A DNA stretch of 20,221 bases from Metabacillus rhizolycopersici (lineage in GTDB: Bacteria; Bacillota; Bacilli; Bacillales; Bacillaceae). Position 1 is the first letter of the stretch. Each line of letters begins with the position of its first letter. Below the pieces are notes generated by a model. It saw only the letters and a program-made list of their open reading frames with translations. It was not told where the DNA came from and did not search any database. The position numbers and the translations under genes were made by a program. The stretch lies in the NCBI RefSeq assembly GCF_020075705.1, contig NZ_JAIQUM010000079.1, positions 1 through 20,221 on the forward strand. The letters run 5' to 3'. Shown piece after piece: positions 8,162 to 16,149 of this stretch.

Positions 8162-8362
8162 TTAGTCGTTAACAGGTCCACTAAAAACAACAAACAAAAT
8201 AATAATTCCTGCTAGTATCATAAAAATATAGGCTACTATTGTTACAATAATTTTTAAGATCCCCTTTAATTTAAAGCGACCCAAATAAATAAGTAAAATT
8301 GAAATAAACATAAACCCCATCGATGCAAATGAAATCCACATTTTCATAAGGGCTATATTCAT
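8162..8362 (-). CDS. yphE: Small membrane protein YphE (DUF2768-type)
   Basis: A 66-residue protein with two hydrophobic segments (about 8-27 and 36-61) joined by a short basic loop GRFKLKG, so a hairpin membrane protein is likely. The KMWISFASMGFMFISILLIYLGR segment (in part) is typical of the YphE/DUF2768 family found only in Bacillaceae-type sporeformers. The ATG follows GGAGGAG by seven bases. It is the first gene of the yphE-yphF unit, with a sigma-A-like promoter about 175 bp upstream. Function is unknown; size, position and neighbours match B. subtilis. Confidence 0.85.
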   Translation of the reverse strand: MNIALMKMWISFASMGFMFISILLIYLGRFKLKGILKIIVTIVAYIFMILAGIIILFVVFSGPVND

Positions 8363-8425
8363 ATAGACTCCTCCTTAAAAACAATGAAACAAATAACTTG
8401 TTTAGTATGTATTAAATTACTCTTT

Positions 8426-8450
8426 CCGGGCGGCAGTAATCTCCCAACGC
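8426..8450 (+). repeat. Possible fragment of the intergenic repeat, copy B
   Basis: CCGGGCGGCAGTAATCTCCC resembles the part that follows the CATTAA core in copies A and C (GG, then GTAAT). It is much more GC-rich than its surroundings. The TTTATCCC core itself is missing. Confidence 0.25.
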
Positions 8451-8481
8451 TCTTCTTTCTTGCTCTCTGAATCTTGAAGTA

Positions 8482-8516
8482 GGTGTTTGACATCCAGATA
8501 AAAATAGGATAAACAC
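8482..8516 (-). promoter_or_regulatory. Imperfect stem-loop in the yphE leader
   Basis: On the minus strand GTGTTTATCC pairs with GGAT, a three-base bulge, and AAACAC. It lies between the yphE promoter and start, with no run of T, so it is not a terminator. Function is unknown. Confidence 0.3.
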
Positions 8517-8534
8517 TAATTGTTTCCAAATTTG

Positions 8535-8563
8535 ATTATATTATACTTTATATAGACTGTCCA
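8535..8563 (-). promoter_or_regulatory. Sigma-A promoter of yphE-yphF
   Basis: On the minus strand TGGACA (8558-8563) and TATAAT (8535-8540) are exactly 17 bp apart, matching five and six of six consensus bases. The predicted leader is about 165 nt. Confidence 0.6.
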
Positions 8564-8721
8564 AGCTAGACATTATCACATACGATTTGCAAGACAAATT
8601 GATCAATAGCGAAAACTCATACAGTTGCTATTATTTACACTAATGATTACGCTTACAATGAAGAAAAGTTGATATTTGAGGCCCATCTCTACCTCTCAAT
8701 AATTTTATAGCTTCCTGGACG

Positions 8722-8762
8722 AAAAAAAAACTGAAGTAAAGAGGGGACGATCTTTACTCCAG
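8722..8762 (-). terminator. Intrinsic terminator of der-gpsA
   Basis: On the minus strand a 12-bp stem (8751-8762 with 8731-8742, one G-U pair) with an 8-base loop is followed by nine T. It is one of the strongest terminators in the window, although it lies 276 bases behind the gpsA stop. Confidence 0.85.
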
Positions 8763-8866
8763 CAATATGAATGACTAAATAGTACCCACCGCTAAGAACA
8801 ACTCGTATTTAACTACGTTACATTTTATGCGGATATAAATGAGTTTGTATCCTCTAATGCCTAGAT

Positions 8867-9036
8867 ATGCCGTGTAAACTTTACAAGATTGGTTTAATGA
8901 TTAGGCTATCCAAGGAAGACAGGGATTCAGCAACTTCAAATTTATCCGAATCAAATGCAGGTTTTATACCTTATAGGAAATTAAATGGATATTTCAAGGT
9001 ATTATATGCTTGATGGAATTCAATTGACACCTATTG
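8867..9036 (+). pseudogene. Decayed N-terminal fragment of a serine recombinase
   Basis: The plus-strand frame from 8867 to 9013 begins MPCKLYKIGLMIRLSKEDRD and continues to SES. This strongly resembles the start of large serine recombinases, which run Y-K-(V/I)-x-L-Y-x-R-L-S-x-E-D, then SES-I-x-NQ, then NG(Y/W)...DDG.SGT. The serine of IRLS would be the catalytic nucleophile. A second frame then supplies NQMQVLYLIGN (8949-8981), the first frame NGYFKVLYA, and another LDGIQLT, in the order expected for the family. So the fragment seems to continue with frameshifts up to the gpsA 3' end. There is no ribosome-binding site and the rest of the protein is absent. The assignment rests on pattern memory, not on a search. 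Confidence 0.5.
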
Positions 9037-9038
9037 AA

Positions 9039-10070
9039 TTAACGATTCTCCATGATATTCACTAAATCTTCCATTTCATGTGTTTTACCACGTGCCATTA
9101 AAGTATCAACAGCAACTTTTGGTGACTTTCCATTAAATAATACATCATTTAACGCCTCAGTAATTGGCATTTTCACATCATATTTATGGGCAAGCTGGGC
9201 TCCAGCTTTAGTTGTACGTACACCTTCTACAACCATTCCCATATTCTCCAACACTTCTTCTAATTTTTGACCTTTTCCAAGTAGATTACCTGCCCGCCAA
9301 TTTCTAGAATGGACACTTGTACACGTAACAATTAAATCACCAATACCTGTTAGGCCCGAAAATGTTAATGGATTCCCACCCATTTTGCTTCCTAAACGAG
9401 CAATTTCAGCAAGTCCTCGAGTGATAAGTGCAGCTTTTGCATTATCTCCATAACCGAGGCCATCTGTAATACCTGCAGCCAAGGCAATAATATTTTTCAA
9501 AGCTCCTCCAATTTCAACACCAATAATATCAGGATTTGTATAGACTCGGAAATGTTGATTATTAAATAAGTCTTGTATGTATTCCGCAGCCGCCATATTT
9601 TTCGATGATGATGTAACGGTTGTAATATGTCGTTTGCTTACTTCTTCCGCATGGCTAGGTCCAGACAAGACAACTACATCTCTTAGTAAATGACTTGGCA
9701 TTTCCTCTTCAATTATTTCGGAAATTCGAAGCAAAGTATCAGGTTCAATCCCTTTACTAACATGCACAATCGTAATTGACTCCTGAATCATCTTTGATAG
9801 GTCACGCAATACATCTCGAATGGCTTTCGTTGGTACAGCCAAGACCATAGTATGTGCTCCTACTACGCTTTCTTCTAAGCTTGAAAAGCCTACAACATTA
9901 TTTGGTAATTCAACACCAGGAAGGTATTTTTCATTTTTTCTCGTTTCATTAATTTCTTTTATTAAATCTGCTCGATGGCCCCATAGCTTCACATTGTGCC
10001 CATTATCTGCAAGTACAATCGCTAATGCCGTTCCCCAACTTCCGGCTCCTAACACTGTAATTTGTTCCAT
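9039..10070 (-). CDS. gpsA: NAD(P)-dependent glycerol-3-phosphate dehydrogenase
   Basis: Reduces dihydroxyacetone phosphate to sn-glycerol-3-phosphate, the backbone for phospholipid synthesis. The 343 residues have the N-terminal Rossmann motif [12 protein letters not shown] (dinucleotide-binding GxGxxG at 8-13), the [10 protein letters not shown] segment (about 135-144), and the catalytic lysine at about 192 in [21 protein letters not shown]. The C-terminal domain includes [16 protein letters not shown] and SRNWRAGN. The ATG follows AAGGGTG. It lies 88 bases behind der, with no terminator between, so the two are probably cotranscribed as in B. subtilis. It makes the substrate consumed by the acyltransferase pathway that includes plsC. 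Confidence 0.97.
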   Translation of the reverse strand: MEQITVLGAGSWGTALAIVLADNGHNVKLWGHRADLIKEINETRKNEKYLPGVELPNNVVGFSSLEESVVGAHTMVLAVPTKAIRDVLRDLSKMIQESITIVHVSKGIEPDTLLRISEIIEEEMPSHLLRDVVVLSGPSHAEEVSKRHITTVTSSSKNMAAAEYIQDLFNNQHFRVYTNPDIIGVEIGGALKNIIALAAGITDGLGYGDNAKAALITRGLAEIARLGSKMGGNPLTFSGLTGIGDLIVTCTSVHSRNWRAGNLLGKGQKLEEVLENMGMVVEGVRTTKAGAQLAHKYDVKMPITEALNDVLFNGKSPKVAVDTLMARGKTHEMEDLVNIMENR

Positions 10071-10158
10071 AATAACACACCCTTTTCAAGTAAAAATCAA
10101 AGTAAAAATCCAATCATAAAGTTTTAGCTTTTTTCACATATAGTAAATTTACAGAAAA

Positions 10159-11469
10159 TTACTTTCTTTCTCGAGAAAATATTTTAATTGGTGTTCCCTC
10201 AAATTCAAACGCTGCTCGAATTCGATTTTCTAAGAAACGTTCATACGAGAAATGCATTAACTCTGGATCATTCACAAAAACAACAAATGTAGGTGGCTTC
10301 ACTGCTACCTGTGACGTATAGAATATTTTTAGACGCTTGCCTTTATGTGTAGGAGTTGGATTCATGGCAACAGCATCCATTATGACATCATTTAAGACAT
10401 TTGTTTGCACTCTTCTTGCGTGGTTTTCACTAGCAAGGATAATATTTGGCATTAACGTATGGATACGTTTTTTTGTGATAGCAGATAAGAAAACAATCGG
10501 TGCATAATCTAAAAATTTAAAGTGATCTCGGATGTTTTCTTCAAATTTTTTCATTGTTCGTTCATCTTTATCTACTACATCCCATTTATTAACTACAATG
10601 ATAACAGACTTACCTGCATCATGGGCATACCCTGCAATATGCTTGTCCTGTTCAATAATTCCCTCTTCACCATTAATGACCACTAATATGACATCCGAAC
10701 GGTCAATCGCTTTTAGGGCCCTAAGAACACTATATTTTTCAGTTGTTTCATAAACTTTCCCTTTTTTCCTCATTCCAGCAGTGTCGATGATCACAAACTC
10801 TCGACCTTCATATTTATATAGTGTATCGATTGCATCACGAGTCGTACCTGCGATATCACTTACAATAACACGTTCTTCTCCTAAAATTGCATTGACCAGT
10901 GATGACTTACCAACATTCGGTCTTCCGATTAAAGAAAATTTAATTATTGACTCATCATAATCATCTGAACCTAGGTTTTTAAAATGTTTTGCAACTTCAT
11001 CTAATAAATCTCCAAGTCCCAATCCATGGGATCCTGAAATCGGAAAAGGTTCCCCGAAGCCTAAGGAATAAAAGTCGTAAATATTTGTACGCATTTCAGG
11101 ATTATCTACCTTATTAACAGCTAGAACCACTGGTTTATTTGAACGATAGAGGATTTTAGCAACTTCTTCATCAGCAGCTGTAACTCCCTCTCGAACATTT
11201 GTTAAAAATATGATGACATCTGCTTCTTCAATCGCAATTTCAGCCTGATGGCGAATTTGTGCTAAAAAAGGCTCATCGCCGATATCGATCCCACCAGTAT
11301 CAATCATATTAAATTGATAATTCAACCAATCCCCTGAGCTATAAATACGATCTCTTGTAATTCCAGGAATATCCTCTACAATTGAAACACGTTCTCCTAC
11401 AATTCGGTTAAAAATTGTTGATTTACCTACATTAGGTCGCCCAACAATTGCGACTACTGGTTTTGCCAT
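10159..11469 (-). CDS. der: Ribosome-assembly GTPase Der (EngA)
   Basis: Essential GTPase with two tandem GTP-binding domains, acting in 50S ribosomal subunit maturation. The 436 residues show two full sets of G motifs. G-domain 1 has GRPNVGKS at 10-17, DTGG at 57-60 and NKVD at 119-122. G-domain 2 has GRPNVGKS at 182-189, DTAG at 229-232 and NKWD at 294-297. The C-terminal KH-like domain runs from about 350 to the end. Length equals that of B. subtilis Der. The ATG is preceded by GGAAGGGTG at good spacing. First gene of a probable der-gpsA unit. Confidence 0.98.
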   Translation of the reverse strand: MAKPVVAIVGRPNVGKSTIFNRIVGERVSIVEDIPGITRDRIYSSGDWLNYQFNMIDTGGIDIGDEPFLAQIRHQAEIAIEEADVIIFLTNVREGVTAADEEVAKILYRSNKPVVLAVNKVDNPEMRTNIYDFYSLGFGEPFPISGSHGLGLGDLLDEVAKHFKNLGSDDYDESIIKFSLIGRPNVGKSSLVNAILGEERVIVSDIAGTTRDAIDTLYKYEGREFVIIDTAGMRKKGKVYETTEKYSVLRALKAIDRSDVILVVINGEEGIIEQDKHIAGYAHDAGKSVIIVVNKWDVVDKDERTMKKFEENIRDHFKFLDYAPIVFLSAITKKRIHTLMPNIILASENHARRVQTNVLNDVIMDAVAMNPTPTHKGKRLKIFYTSQVAVKPPTFVVFVNDPELMHFSYERFLENRIRAAFEFEGTPIKIFSRERK

Positions 11470-11565
11470 AAATTACACCCTTCCTATTTTCCAATTCGAA
11501 ATTTTCGTTTCCACATTGTTCACCATGTAGTGACCAAAATCTTAAGAGAAGAAGTCTTTTCTCAA

Positions 11566-11594
11566 TCTATAAAAATGAGAAGTTGTACATTCAA
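11566..11594 (-). promoter_or_regulatory. Candidate promoter of der-gpsA
   Basis: On the minus strand TTGAAT (11589-11594) and TATAGA (11566-11571) are 17 bp apart, four of six matches each. The leader would be about 90 nt. Other pairs in the spacer are weaker. Confidence 0.35.
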
Positions 11595-11689
11595 CAATTT
11601 ATGAAAAATTACTAATTTTCTATTTAAAATGCCCTCTAACATGATCTGTGATTTTCATATCATACTATGTATTAAAATGTGGGATTAAG

Positions 11690-11836
11690 TGCTACTTCCA
11701 ACAGTAGGGTTTAATTTCTTCTCCCCTGATGGAGGCTGAGTCTTATCATTGCATCTACGGTTAGTTTCCCCTACTTCTTTGATTTATTTTAGATTAGTGA
11801 TCGCGAGGATTTACTGACCGTTTAATGCGGGATAAA
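11690..11836 (-). repeat. Dispersed intergenic repeat, copy C
   Basis: On the minus strand, directly behind the terminator, the sequence runs TTTATCCCGCATTAAACGG, then TCAGTAAATCC, and later CTCAGCCTCCATCAGGGGAG and CCCTACTGTTGG, whose CATCAG and CTGTTG arms form an imperfect hairpin. The first part matches copy A at 7360-7400. The extent is uncertain; from memory, similar elements are common between genes in this group. Nothing in 11595-11690 looks like a gene. Confidence 0.45.
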
Positions 11837-11867
11837 AGAAACCCTTCCATTTATGTAAGAAGGGCTT
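11831..11867 (-). terminator. Intrinsic terminator of yphA-seaA operon
   Basis: On the minus strand AAGCCCTTC (11859-11867) pairs with GAAGGGTTT (11839-11847; one G-U pair) around an 11-base loop, followed by CTTTTATC. It lies 40 bases behind the stop of the 62-residue gene and runs directly into repeat copy C. Confidence 0.75.
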
Positions 11868-11906
11868 AACTTTTATATAGTAGCAGACATCTCACAAATA
11901 CTCAAC

Positions 11907-12095
11907 TTAGTGTTTCACGATAACGTACAAATCATCACCAATTTTATGAGCAATCCCATCTAAAATAGCTTCAAGATTCTTCGCGTATAAATCCATTTCT
12001 TCCTCTGTTTTGCAAATAAATATTGCTGTACCCCCAGCTGGTTTTGTTTCATCTGTCGTAATGATTGCAAGAATATATTTTTCAAGAGCACTCAT
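11907..12095 (-). CDS. Small protein, probable partner (capping subunit) of the YIEGIA membrane protein
   Basis: A 62-residue soluble protein with no signal or membrane segment. It has alternating beta-like and helical stretches: EKYILAIITTD, GGTAIFICKTEEEMDLYAKN, then DDLYVIVKH. It resembles the small proteins that automatic annotation calls capping complex subunit for YIEGIA, as far as I recall; the experimental basis of that name is unknown to me. AGGAGG precedes the ATG by six bases and overlaps the seaA stop codon, so translation is probably coupled to seaA. A terminator follows. Codon use is like its neighbours. The B. subtilis operon, as I remember it, does not have this gene between yphB and der. 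Confidence 0.75.
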   Translation of the reverse strand: MSALEKYILAIITTDETKPAGGTAIFICKTEEEMDLYAKNLEAILDGIAHKIGDDLYVIVKH

Positions 12096-12105
12096 ATTAT
12101 TCCTC

Positions 12106-12984
12106 CTAGCGGTTCACCTTCGCTTCAGATGGCATTCTGATTGCATTTTCAAGTGTTGGAACTTCACCAATTACTTGAATCGCTTTTTCAACATCACGGT
12201 CTTGAGGAAGAACAAAGATTCCCAGACGACCATTATCCAAATCCCTTTTTACTAATGGTACTAAAGCAGGTGCTCCAGAATCTCGAACGACACCGAGTGC
12301 TGTTGATAAATCGTGTAGAACCGCTTGTCTTTGACCTAAATTAGCAATTGTTGCGATTGAATTAAAATTTTTAGGTGTTAAAATAAACCCCATACCATAT
12401 TTTAAAATAGCCTCTTGATTACTCGGTAACCCGATATTCATAATATAAATTGTATCTACATATAGGCCTGCTCCTTCAAAATGGGGTTCAACATGTTCAA
12501 TCGTTACGATATCTTTCAATTTCCCACCCGCCATCAGTTTTCTCGAAATGACGAAACAAAAAATCGCGACAATGATTGCAGCATATAGATTAAAAACCAA
12601 ATAAGCAAACGTTGTTAAAAGGGAGGTGAAAATAACCAAGTAATTCCTACTTTCAAACGCAATTGCAATCCCTTCTATATATGTACTTCCCCGCTTAACC
12701 AGTTCAAAATCATCCAAAACGGTTAATGTATTCCTTTCCATGTTTCGAACATCACGAAATTGGGAAGCTGCCAATGTCAGAAAGGTTATCGCAGTAAAAT
12801 CTTCCTCCATAATCGATGGCACTGCAACGGTGCCTAATCCTGCTGCAATGACACCAAGTGCAATATGTATTATTTTCCCATGTAAATAGGTTGGATATTG
12901 TCTGTAATCCGTTCTAAGCATGTGAAGCCTTGTAAGCACGCCCACGATTACACCAAAAATTACTGGCAATGTATATTCATTCAT
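12106..12984 (-). CDS. seaA: YIEGIA-family membrane protein, SeaA/YphB-like sporulation protein
   Basis: A 292-residue integral membrane protein with hydrophobic segments at about 5-20, 37-58, 64-74 and 114-147 (long enough for two passes), then a soluble C-terminal region of about 140 residues. It carries the signature YIEGIA at 102-107, preceded by the conserved-looking QFRDVRNMERNTL. By position (between yphA and der) it corresponds to B. subtilis YphB/SeaA, a protein linked to spore envelope assembly; the molecular role is not known. The ATG at 12984 is one base behind the yphA stop (TAA-T-ATG), suggesting coupling. A longer open frame upstream overlaps yphA and is not used. Its 3' end overlaps the ribosome-binding site of the small partner gene. 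Confidence 0.85.
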   Translation of the reverse strand: MNEYTLPVIFGVIVGVLTRLHMLRTDYRQYPTYLHGKIIHIALGVIAAGLGTVAVPSIMEEDFTAITFLTLAASQFRDVRNMERNTLTVLDDFELVKRGSTYIEGIAIAFESRNYLVIFTSLLTTFAYLVFNLYAAIIVAIFCFVISRKLMAGGKLKDIVTIEHVEPHFEGAGLYVDTIYIMNIGLPSNQEAILKYGMGFILTPKNFNSIATIANLGQRQAVLHDLSTALGVVRDSGAPALVPLVKRDLDNGRLGIFVLPQDRDVEKAIQVIGEVPTLENAIRMPSEAKVNR

Positions 12985-12985
12985 A

Positions 12986-13585
12986 TTAGCCCTGCTTCTC
13001 CTTTGCTGGTTTTTCGAGTGTTTGTTCGAGTGAAACAATGAATTGCTGAAATGTTGTCCAAAGATAAATGATGACACAGCCGATGACGACCATATCTAGA
13101 AAGGCAGCAGTCCCAATTATTAATCCGCTATGAAACTTTCCGAGTATAAACCAATAGATTAGTTCTCCTTGGCAAACCGCCAATATATACATCGCGTATT
13201 TTTGTACAATATGTTTACCTAAATAAATGGCAAGTACACTAACAGTAATACTTACAATCAGCCGATAATCAAATAGAAACCAAACGGGGTCATAGATGTG
13301 AAAAAGTAAGATACTAGCATAGGCAAATGTTAATGTAAGGATTATTAAATAATAGGAAAGTGATTTGTTATTGTTTTTCTTTACTGAAAGATAGTATCCT
13401 AACCCTAAAAACAACAATAGTGAAATCCTTACATGGAAATGTCCGATTACCCAATAAAGTTCACTAATACATATATTTACCAATAAAAAAATTGTTAGCT
13501 TTATACGTATTTTCTGCTTTTTCATAAAAAAAGTAGTTATTATCCATGCAATCCACATCATCCAGTAATAAAAGATCCCTTCCAC
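12986..13585 (-). CDS. yphA: YphA-like polytopic membrane protein
   Basis: A 199-residue protein, mostly hydrophobic, with about six predicted membrane segments separated by short charged loops (KKQKIRIK, SVKKNNNKS) and a charged C-terminal tail EKPAKEKQG, likely cytoplasmic. Start is GTG at 13585 with AGGAGGGG eight bases upstream, reading MEGIFYYWMMWIAW. Size, start and location agree with B. subtilis YphA, of unknown function. It is the first gene of yphA-seaA-small subunit. No enzyme motif is visible. Its partner genes suggest a sporulation membrane role, but that is inference. Confidence 0.8.
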   Translation of the reverse strand: MEGIFYYWMMWIAWIITTFFMKKQKIRIKLTIFLLVNICISELYWVIGHFHVRISLLLFLGLGYYLSVKKNNNKSLSYYLIILTLTFAYASILLFHIYDPVWFLFDYRLIVSITVSVLAIYLGKHIVQKYAMYILAVCQGELIYWFILGKFHSGLIIGTAAFLDMVVIGCVIIYLWTTFQQFIVSLEQTLEKPAKEKQG

Positions 13586-13716
13586 GCTCCACCCCTCCTA
13601 CTATTCCCATTATGTCTTTTTCCAATTACATTTAATCGGAAAATTAGCAAAAAATAACATGATTAATAACAGATTGGAGACAAAAACTAAAATTATATGA
13701 TAGGAGGTTTTACAAA

Positions 13717-13848
13717 GTGGGAAAAGATCGCCAAGAAAAAAAACTAAAAAAAAGCAAAAGAGTTGAATCTGATCGAGATCAATCACTTAATTACCCTGGT
13801 GCTACTACATTAGAAGGTCCAGAATCTGCTAAAGCACGAAATAAATAA
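13717..13848 (+). CDS. ypzI: YpzI-family small protein
   Basis: A 43-residue, highly charged protein that starts at GTG with AGGAGG nine bases upstream. It reads MGKDRQEKKLKKSKRVESDR, then DQSLNYPGATTLEGPESAKA. Lysine/arginine-rich at the N-terminus with a YPGAT...EGPE motif, it matches the YpzI family of sporeformers; B. subtilis has ypzI in the same place, between the S1 gene and yphA. It is the only clear gene on the plus strand and is divergent from yphA and convergent with ypfD. Function unknown; probably a minor sporulation-associated protein, by family distribution only. Confidence 0.85.
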   Translation: MGKDRQEKKLKKSKRVESDRDQSLNYPGATTLEGPESAKARNK

Positions 13849-13918
13849 AGCATGAATTTCATTAGAGAGGATTTTTATCTACACCACTATTAGTCAGCTT
13901 GACTTACCTTAGATTCAG

Positions 13919-14120
13919 AACAAAAGCGCAAGCGTCCGTTCAGCAACGTATGAACTGAAACACTCCGAATCTAGCTGTGGCTCCGCTTTTTAGTGTATGA
14001 GATAAAGGAAACACGAAGAGCGAATGCGATTCGATGTTGACTTAGCGTATAAAGAGGGTGAAGTTCACTGAGCGCTGGAGCTGAATGCAGTGCGCTTATC
14101 CACAGCACAAGAATTTTATA
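13919..14120 (+). repeat. Bacillaceae-type intergenic repeat of about 200 bp
   Basis: A GC-richer block starting AACAAAAGCGCAAGCGTCCG and ending near CACAGCACAAGAATTTTATA. Internal landmarks are CCGAATCTAGCTGTGGCTCC and GATAAAGGAAACACGAAGAG. I recognise this from memory as a repeat scattered between genes in many Bacillaceae. A 66-codon minus-strand frame (13971-14171) crosses it and is typical of its false genes. It lies between the convergent ypzI and ypfD. Confidence 0.6.
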
Positions 14121-14143
14121 TTTTCCTAAACGACGAAGAAAAT

Positions 14144-14183
14144 AAAAATGGCTAGTTGATTGAAAAACCAACTAGCCATTTTT
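14144..14183. terminator. Bidirectional terminator between ypzI and ypfD
   Basis: A 15-bp perfect stem (14144-14158 with 14169-14183) with a 10-base loop and five A:T pairs at its base. It is 68 bases behind the ypfD stop on the minus strand and also closes the plus-strand ypzI unit. Confidence 0.85.
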
Positions 14184-14251
14184 ACTTTAATAAATATTTT
14201 TAAGAAGTACCAGTCTACTGCCGATGCTCTTAATGCTTATTTAGATCACAA

Positions 14252-15400
14252 TTATTTTAGTTTTTTTAATTGGTCGCCAATCATTTCTCCTAATTGGAAG
14301 CCAGATGAAGACTCTTCTTGAGCTTGATAATTTCGGAAATCCTCGTCCGTTGCTTTTGGAGATTCTTCTAATTCACGAATACTTAACGAAATACGTTGAT
14401 CTGATTCATTGACATCCAAAACTTTAACTTTAACAGATTGATTTTGATCCAATACATCATGTGGCGTGCCAATATGTTTATTTGAAATTTGGGAAATGTG
14501 AACAAGACCTTCAACACCAGGTAAAATCTCTACAAACGCACCGAATGATACCAGTCGTTTCACTTGTCCATCAAGAACATCCCCAGCCTTCACTTTATCT
14601 GTTATGTTAGCCCAAGGTCCTGGAAGAGTTTCTTTAATAGATAACGAAATCCTTTCATTATCGCGATCAACAGCTAATACTTTAACAGTTACTGATTGCC
14701 CTTCTTCAACAACATCTGATGGTTTATCGATATGTGTATGTGAAAGTTGAGAAATATGAACTAACCCATCAATGCCTCCGATATCAACAAATGCACCAAA
14801 ATCAGTGAGACGTTGTACAGTTCCTTCAATCGTTGATCCAACTGTAATCGAATCTAGTAATGTCGATTTCTTTTCAGACTTTTCCTTTTCAATGACAGCT
14901 CGATGTGAAAGAATCACTCTGTTTTTCTCACGATCTAACTCAACGACGATTAAAGAAAGCATTTTTCCCATATACTCTGAGAAATCTTCCACAAAATGCG
15001 CTTCAACTAATGATGCAGGAATAAAACCCCTTACTCCTAAATCGACGACAAGCCCACCTTTTACTACATCTTTCACTTCTGCTTCAAAGATTTCTTTTGA
15101 TTCGAATTTCTGCTCTAAAGAATCCCAAGCCTTCTCAGCATCAACAGCTCTCTTTGAAAGGACTAATGCTTCCTCTTCGACCTTCAATACTTTTAATTCT
15201 AGTTCATCATTTTCATTTGTCACATCAGAAGCTTTTTCTACATGAAGGCTGGAAAGCTCGCTAATTGGGATAATACCAGTATGCTTACAGTTTTCTATTT
15301 CGACAATAACTTGTTTTTCTTCCACCTTCGTCACAATACCTTTCACAATATCACCAACTTCAGGTGTTACCACATGTACGCTATTTAATTCTTCTACCAT
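14252..15400 (-). CDS. ypfD: S1 domain RNA-binding protein YpfD (ribosomal S1 homologue)
   Basis: A 382-residue protein of four S1 RNA-binding repeats at about 15-85, 103-168, 188-256 and 274-342. Repeats 3 and 4 have the canonical VQRLTDFGAFVDIGGIDGLV and VKRLVSFGAFVEILPGVEGL cores. It is annotated as 30S ribosomal protein S1 in many genomes, but the low-GC Gram-positive protein is shorter than the six-repeat S1 of E. coli and not a proven S1 equivalent. The ATG at 15400 has AAGGAGG eight bases upstream. A TTG seven codons earlier precedes that site and is rejected. Length is identical to B. subtilis YpfD. It lies 169 bases behind plsC. Confidence 0.95.
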   Translation of the reverse strand: MVEELNSVHVVTPEVGDIVKGIVTKVEEKQVIVEIENCKHTGIIPISELSSLHVEKASDVTNENDELELKVLKVEEEALVLSKRAVDAEKAWDSLEQKFESKEIFEAEVKDVVKGGLVVDLGVRGFIPASLVEAHFVEDFSEYMGKMLSLIVVELDREKNRVILSHRAVIEKEKSEKKSTLLDSITVGSTIEGTVQRLTDFGAFVDIGGIDGLVHISQLSHTHIDKPSDVVEEGQSVTVKVLAVDRDNERISLSIKETLPGPWANITDKVKAGDVLDGQVKRLVSFGAFVEILPGVEGLVHISQISNKHIGTPHDVLDQNQSVKVKVLDVNESDQRISLSIRELEESPKATDEDFRNYQAQEESSSGFQLGEMIGDQLKKLK

Positions 15401-15524
15401 CTCAATTACCTCCTTGGTCAAAACCTGCGCGACTTTTGATTTAATATATGTAAGATTGCATTCTAGTAAAGGTTATTTCTAATCTTAAATAATAAAATAA
15501 AAAATAACTCTTTTATTAAACTTC

Positions 15525-15547
15525 TAATAAATGCTACTTTTTGTCAA
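15525..15547 (-). promoter_or_regulatory. Possible -35 element upstream of ypfD
   Basis: A perfect TTGACA on the minus strand (15542-15547) lies in the plsC-ypfD spacer, but no good -10 element stands 16-18 bp downstream (GAAGTT at 17). A separate ypfD promoter is therefore uncertain. Confidence 0.2.
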
Positions 15548-15569
15548 GTAATAAGTACTAATATTCAAT

Positions 15570-16145
15570 TTATTTTTTTAGGAGCTTTTCTATTTCTCCC
15601 ATAATAATATTAGACATTTCTTCAGTAGATACTTTTTTTTCTCGGTATTCATCCATTGGAATTGGCTTTCCATAAACAACCTGTAGAGGTTTGAAAGGTT
15701 TATATGGGCCAATAATTGCACATGGCACGACAGCTGCAGTTGAGCGAAGAGCAAAGAACCCAGCTCCCGCTTGCCCTTTACCTAATTCGCCATTTTTACT
15801 CCTAGTTCCTTCTGGAAAAAAGCCTAAAACGTTTCCTTCTTTTAATATTTTTAGACCTGTACGTAGTGCTTCACGGTCACTTCCACCCCGATTAACAGGG
15901 AATGTACCGAAATTATCGAGTAGATTTTTTAGAATAGGAACTTTAAAAAGTTCAGCTTTCGCCATAAAAAACACTTTTCTTGGTGCAGTAACACCAACTA
16001 CTGGTGGGTCAAAATTACTAATATGATTTGTACAGAGCAGTACCCCGCCCTCTTTAGGAAAATTCTCTAGTCCTTCGACTTTAATTCTATACGTTGGTTT
16101 TAAAATACCTGCTACAATTGATCTTGCAAATGGATATAAAGACAC
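15570..16145 (-). CDS. plsC: 1-acyl-sn-glycerol-3-phosphate acyltransferase
   Basis: Acylates lysophosphatidic acid to phosphatidic acid at the membrane. The 191 residues have the acyltransferase block I NHISNFD (catalytic His41 and Asp46, HX4D), block II NRGGSD (85-90), block III FPEGTRS (110-116) and a block IV-like VVPCAIIGPY. The start GTG (16145) follows the cmk stop by four bases, with GGAAAGG upstream, so it is translated from the cmk transcript. B. subtilis has its plsC elsewhere, whereas cmk-plsC-S1 order is usual in other Bacillaceae. The location links phospholipid synthesis with cmk, whose CMP salvage serves CDP-lipid turnover. Confidence 0.93.
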   Translation of the reverse strand: MSLYPFARSIVAGILKPTYRIKVEGLENFPKEGGVLLCTNHISNFDPPVVGVTAPRKVFFMAKAELFKVPILKNLLDNFGTFPVNRGGSDREALRTGLKILKEGNVLGFFPEGTRSKNGELGKGQAGAGFFALRSTAAVVPCAIIGPYKPFKPLQVVYGKPIPMDEYREKKVSTEEMSNIIMGEIEKLLKK

Positions 16146-16149
16146 ACTA

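Noticed and set aside
8603..8686. 27-residue hydrophobic minus-strand frame with AGAGGT upstream
   Set aside because: Too short and unsupported; it lies just behind a strong terminator and overlaps no known family.
8985..9065. 26-codon plus-strand frame with AGGA upstream
   Set aside because: It overlaps the gpsA 3' end and is better explained as part of the recombinase relic.
13971..14171. 66-residue minus-strand frame
   Set aside because: It runs through the intergenic repeat and into the terminator stem; no ribosome-binding site, and it is of a type known to be falsely called in this repeat.
14772..15245. 157-codon plus-strand frame antisense to ypfD
   Set aside because: It is a shadow of the conserved S1 coding sequence: serine/threonine-rich composition and no start signals.
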